DNA from: Bacteriovoracaceae bacterium UBA2428
Lineage (GTDB): Bacteria > Bdellovibrionota > UBA2428
Length of the DNA stretch: 16,331 bases
Direction: 5' to 3'
Assembly: GCA_002343545.1 (NCBI GenBank)
Contig: DDRA01000127.1
Location: forward strand, 1 to 16,331
The position numbers were made by a program, and so were the translations under genes. Shown here piece by piece: positions 13,821 to 16,331 of the stretch. The notes under the pieces were generated by a model. It worked only from the letters and a program-made list of their open reading frames with translations. It was not told where the DNA came from and searched no databases. Positions within the stretch are counted from its first letter, which is position 1, and each line of letters begins with the position of its first letter.

Positions 13821-14258
13821 TTAAAGCAGCGCGAGCAGGACGAGCAGACCCATCAGGGCGGCGCCGTTCACCTGGACGCTCAGGCGGTGGATCTCTTTGA
13901 AGCGCTCGGCCGCCGCGGGGTCGGGATTCTCGATGCCCACCACCTGGGGTTGAAGCTGCAGGAGTTCCGGCGTGATGGAGAAGCGCGAATAGGCGAAGAC
14001 CAGCGTCGCGAAGACGGCGAGGCCCCAGGCCCAAGGCCGCTCCGGTCGGTTCACAATCATGCCCAAGAGAATCAAGACGCCGCAGATGAGCCCGCTCATG
14101 TAGTAGGGCGGGAAGATCGCGGCCTGGAGCTCGGCGGCCTGCAGGCGGGGCAAGACGCGGAAGACCCGCGGCGCGAAGATGATCACGAAGAAGAGCATTT
14201 CACCGATCCAGAAGGCGAGGGCGAGCTTGGTGATGTAACGCGCGACGAGTGCGAGCAT
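13821..14258 (-). CDS. DUF4149/TMEM205-like membrane protein
   Basis: A 145-residue protein with four predicted membrane segments (about 10-30, 51-69, 76-92, 126-145). The N-terminal helix with FWIGEMLFFVIIFAPRVFRVLP and the PPYYMSGLICG segment are typical of the DUF4149 family, whose function is not established. The loop after the third helix (about 93-125) carries FSITPEL and ends in a charged ERFKEIHRLSVQVN stretch, as in family members. The ATG at 14258 has AGGAAA a few bases upstream and lies 9 bases after the stop of the DUF6178-like gene, so it is probably co-transcribed with it. Confidence 0.78.
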   Translation of the reverse strand: MLALVARYITKLALAFWIGEMLFFVIIFAPRVFRVLPRLQAAELQAAIFPPYYMSGLICGVLILLGMIVNRPERPWAWGLAVFATLVFAYSRFSITPELLQLQPQVVGIENPDPAAAERFKEIHRLSVQVNGAALMGLLVLLALL

Positions 14259-14267
14259 GTTTTTCCT

Positions 14268-15953
14268 TTAGGCGAGGGCGATGTCCGAGAGGTAGCGGGC
14301 GTCCGGGCGGCGGCTCGGGTTGTTGCGGATTTGGAAGGAGAGATCCTCGAAGGTCGCCGCGAGGCGCTTGGCGAGGAGCACGCGCGCGGGATCGGGGCAG
14401 CGTCCCGACACGAGCGCGACGAGTTTGGCGACGGCGTTCGCGTCGAGTTTGGGCGAGAGCGTCTGCCACTCTTCCTCGCTAAGGCCCGCCGGCGAGAAGG
14501 CCGCGCCCGTCGCCTGGCGAAAGAGTCCGGCGACGAGACGCGCGTAGGCGCCCTGGCCAACCGGCCGCGGCTCGGCGTCGAGCTTGAGCGATTCGCCCAT
14601 CTGTTCCTTGAGGAAACGCGCCATGACGCCGAGCTGTTGCAAGCGCAGGCCCAGGAGCAAGAGGCTTTCGAGGTTGGGCACGGCCGCGGCCGAGAGATTG
14701 GCGACGTGTTCCTTCGGGACGCCGAGGTCCGTGAGCGTGCGCGAATCGAGGCGCGGGTGACGCCCCTGCAGGCTCTCCAGAATCTCGCGGTCGAGCTGCG
14801 CGTGGTCCGCGGCGGGAAGCAGTTTGAGCAGTTCGTTGCGGCCCTGCACCATGTCCTGTACGAGGAGCCAGCCCAGGCGCAGGACTTGTTCGATTCGCTG
14901 CGAGTCGAGCAGTTCGGCGCCGCGCTCGGCGTTCTTGTCGGCTAGCCAGGCGAGACCGAGGTCGATGTAGCGGCGGCTACGTAGGGTGCAGATCGCGATG
15001 TCTTCCAAACGGCCTTGCAGCATACGTTCGGCCGAGAGCGCGACGTTGAGCGCGCGCACGAATTCGCCCAGCACGACTTCGCGCAACTTGGGGTCGGCGA
15101 CCTTCGCGAGCGACTCGCGGAAGAAGCCTTCCTCGTTGAGCGGCGCGGACATCTGCACCGGGAGGAAATCCGTCTGCAGACGGGCTTCCTCGACGAGGCC
15201 CGCGGCTTCGTCGTCGTCGCCGGCCGGGGCGCTTTCTCCTCGCGCGTAGACGGCCGTCTTCGTGCCCGGCGAGAGCGGGTTCTCGAGCATCTCCGTGCGC
15301 AGGCCGCGCGCGTTACCGCGGGCGTAAAGTCCGATGGCGTCGTGGTAATCGACGAAGCCCATCTCTTCGAGACGGCCCTTCTTGACGTTGTAGGCGAATT
15401 CCTCGAGGTCGGACTTCTGTTCCCACTTGAGCGTTTCGAGCATGCGGCGCAGATGGTCGATGTCGCCGGCCGACATGCGGTTCAGGAACTGGAAGAGCAT
15501 CTCGCGCGTTTCGGGGTCATCCGTGCGCAGGATGAGCGCGTACTTCGAGTCGGGCGTGAGCAGGATCTGGCGCTCGGGGTAGGCCGGAGGCTCCTGCGGA
15601 TCGAAGTCCAAGACCTCGGCGTACTCGAGGAGCGCGCGGCTCACGATCTCGGGATCGAGTTTCTTCATGTAGTCGGCGAGCTTCGCGGGGCCGAGGTTCG
15701 TGAGTTGGCGGAAGTAGGGTTCGAAGCGCTCGGGCTGGAACTCGGCGCCCGTCCAGCAGTCGAGGTCCACGATGCCCTGCACTTGGCGGGGCGCGGCCGC
15801 GTTGAAGAACCACTCGACGACTTCGCCGTCGGCTTCCTTGAGCGCGAGGTAGAGGCTCTCGACGGGCACTTCGCGCAGGATCTGGAGCTCGTCGCCCGCG
15901 GCGCTTTGGGGCAGATTCGGAAGGACGGGTTTCAGCAGGGCTCGCAGCGACAT
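14268..15953 (-). CDS. DUF6178-like protein of unknown function
   Basis: A 561-residue protein, acidic and mostly helical, with no signal peptide, membrane segment or catalytic motif that I recognise. The N-terminal part (about 27-160) has an arrangement like the DUF6178 proteins of deltaproteobacterial genomes: VPVESLYLALKEADGEVVEWFF, PRQVQGIVDLDCWTG, and a KYALILRTDD segment. I assign the family from memory of that pattern and it needs a profile search. The C-terminal 300 residues are leucine-rich helices that could be a scaffold. The ATG at 15953 is the only start giving a plausible N-terminus, although the ribosome binding site is weak. It sits between a SCO1-like gene (39 bases upstream) and a small membrane protein (9 bases downstream), hinting at a role near respiratory membrane assembly. 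That link is speculative. Confidence 0.6.
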   Translation of the reverse strand: MSLRALLKPVLPNLPQSAAGDELQILREVPVESLYLALKEADGEVVEWFFNAAAPRQVQGIVDLDCWTGAEFQPERFEPYFRQLTNLGPAKLADYMKKLDPEIVSRALLEYAEVLDFDPQEPPAYPERQILLTPDSKYALILRTDDPETREMLFQFLNRMSAGDIDHLRRMLETLKWEQKSDLEEFAYNVKKGRLEEMGFVDYHDAIGLYARGNARGLRTEMLENPLSPGTKTAVYARGESAPAGDDDEAAGLVEEARLQTDFLPVQMSAPLNEEGFFRESLAKVADPKLREVVLGEFVRALNVALSAERMLQGRLEDIAICTLRSRRYIDLGLAWLADKNAERGAELLDSQRIEQVLRLGWLLVQDMVQGRNELLKLLPAADHAQLDREILESLQGRHPRLDSRTLTDLGVPKEHVANLSAAAVPNLESLLLLGLRLQQLGVMARFLKEQMGESLKLDAEPRPVGQGAYARLVAGLFRQATGAAFSPAGLSEEEWQTLSPKLDANAVAKLVALVSGRCPDPARVLLAKRLAATFEDLSFQIRNNPSRRPDARYLSDIALA

Positions 15954-15992
15954 GGCGTTGTGATACGCCCGTCACGCCCCGGGTTTCAAGAA

Positions 15993-16331
15993 TTAACGGG
16001 CTTCCGCGGTGACGGGCGGCGTGGCCGAGTCCGAGTTGATTAGGATGGCGATCTCGCGGACGAGCAGGTTGAGGTCCTTGGGCTCCTTGAGCGGACCCGT
16101 CCAGCGAACGCGTCCGAGCTGGTCGAGAAGCGCGAACTCGTGGACGTCGGCGGTGGGGCGCAGGGCGGGCGGGATGACGCCCGACACGAAGGTCCAGGTC
16201 TTGAAGCGGGCCGATCGCGATTGGCCGAGGGCGCGAAGTTCGGCGGGCGTATCGCGCGCGGGATCGCGGCCCCAGCTGAGGAGCCGCACCGTGAAGCCCA
16301 CGCTCAGCAGGCGGTTCTGCAGCCGGGCCAT
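15993..16331 (-). CDS. SCO1/SenC-family protein, C-terminal part (runs off the window)
   Basis: The last 112 residues of a thioredoxin-fold protein of the type that helps load copper into cytochrome c oxidase. The segment MARLQNRLL, then LLSWGRDPARDTPAELRALG (17-36), then KTWTFVSG (44-51), and VHEFALLDQLGRVRWTGP (63-80) line up with the SCO1 pattern of DPxxDTPxxL, WxFLTG, and a copper-binding His shortly before LxDxxG. His64 is the candidate copper ligand. The CxxxC pair and any membrane anchor would lie upstream, beyond position 16331. The Met at the window edge is probably not the real start. A different thioredoxin-like or redoxin protein is possible. Confidence 0.68.
   Translation of the reverse strand: MARLQNRLLSVGFTVRLLSWGRDPARDTPAELRALGQSRSARFKTWTFVSGVIPPALRPTADVHEFALLDQLGRVRWTGPLKEPKDLNLLVREIAILINSDSATPPVTAEAR

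Noticed and set aside
13386..14945. A 519-codon + strand frame running from inside the ferredoxin gene across the convergent gap into the antisense of the DUF6178-like gene
   Set aside because: It overlaps three better-supported genes in other frames and passes through the inverted repeats; the composition is that of a shadow frame.

Overview
The window is GC-rich, tightly packed bacterial chromosome with 15 protein genes and no RNA gene, CRISPR array, phage gene or insertion sequence that I can recognise. A nearly complete mevalonate operon with a class II HMG-CoA reductase, together with a GbsR-type regulator, a DUF6178-like protein and a bacterial Lon, points to a Gram-negative lineage of the former Deltaproteobacteria that uses mevalonate rather than the MEP pathway. 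Bdellovibrionota or Myxococcota are the best guesses. This is inference from gene content, not a placement.

Region 1 (1-1331): an exported subtilisin-like serine protease on the + strand with a very basic C-terminal tail, behind an AT-rich leader with a hairpin. Region 2 (1356-9081, - strand): one tight operon reading GbsR-type regulator, long-chain polyprenyl diphosphate synthase, type 2 IPP isomerase, HMG-CoA reductase, phosphomevalonate kinase, diphosphomevalonate decarboxylase, a CPBP-like membrane protein, mevalonate kinase. Junctions are 4-base stop/start overlaps or gaps of 5-17 bases. Together the enzymes take HMG-CoA through mevalonate to IPP/DMAPP and on to a long polyprenyl diphosphate for quinone side chains or lipid carriers. 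HMG-CoA synthase is not in the window. The operon converges on the protease, and the last codons of mevalonate kinase run through a 17-bp inverted repeat with G8 and G9 tracts. Region 3 (9192-11716, - strand): lon, with a strong hairpin downstream and a promoter-like sequence so close to its ATG that a leaderless mRNA is possible.

Region 4 (11717-11976): an intergenic stretch between divergent lon and a response regulator, holding two near-identical 15-bp repeats and a related dyad. Region 5 (11977-13686, + strand): an OmpR-type response regulator, a PAS-like/HisKA protein that ends before any ATPase domain, and a [2Fe-2S] ferredoxin; the last two overlap by 4 bases. This is the most unusual gene set here. 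Region 6 (13687-13820): a convergent gap filled by nested inverted repeats. Region 7 (13821-16331, - strand): the 3' part of a SCO1/SenC-like gene that runs off the window, a DUF6178-like protein, and a DUF4149/TMEM205-like membrane protein.

The long open frames opposite the real genes (for example opposite lon, HMG-CoA reductase and the DUF6178-like gene) are by-products of high GC and were left out.
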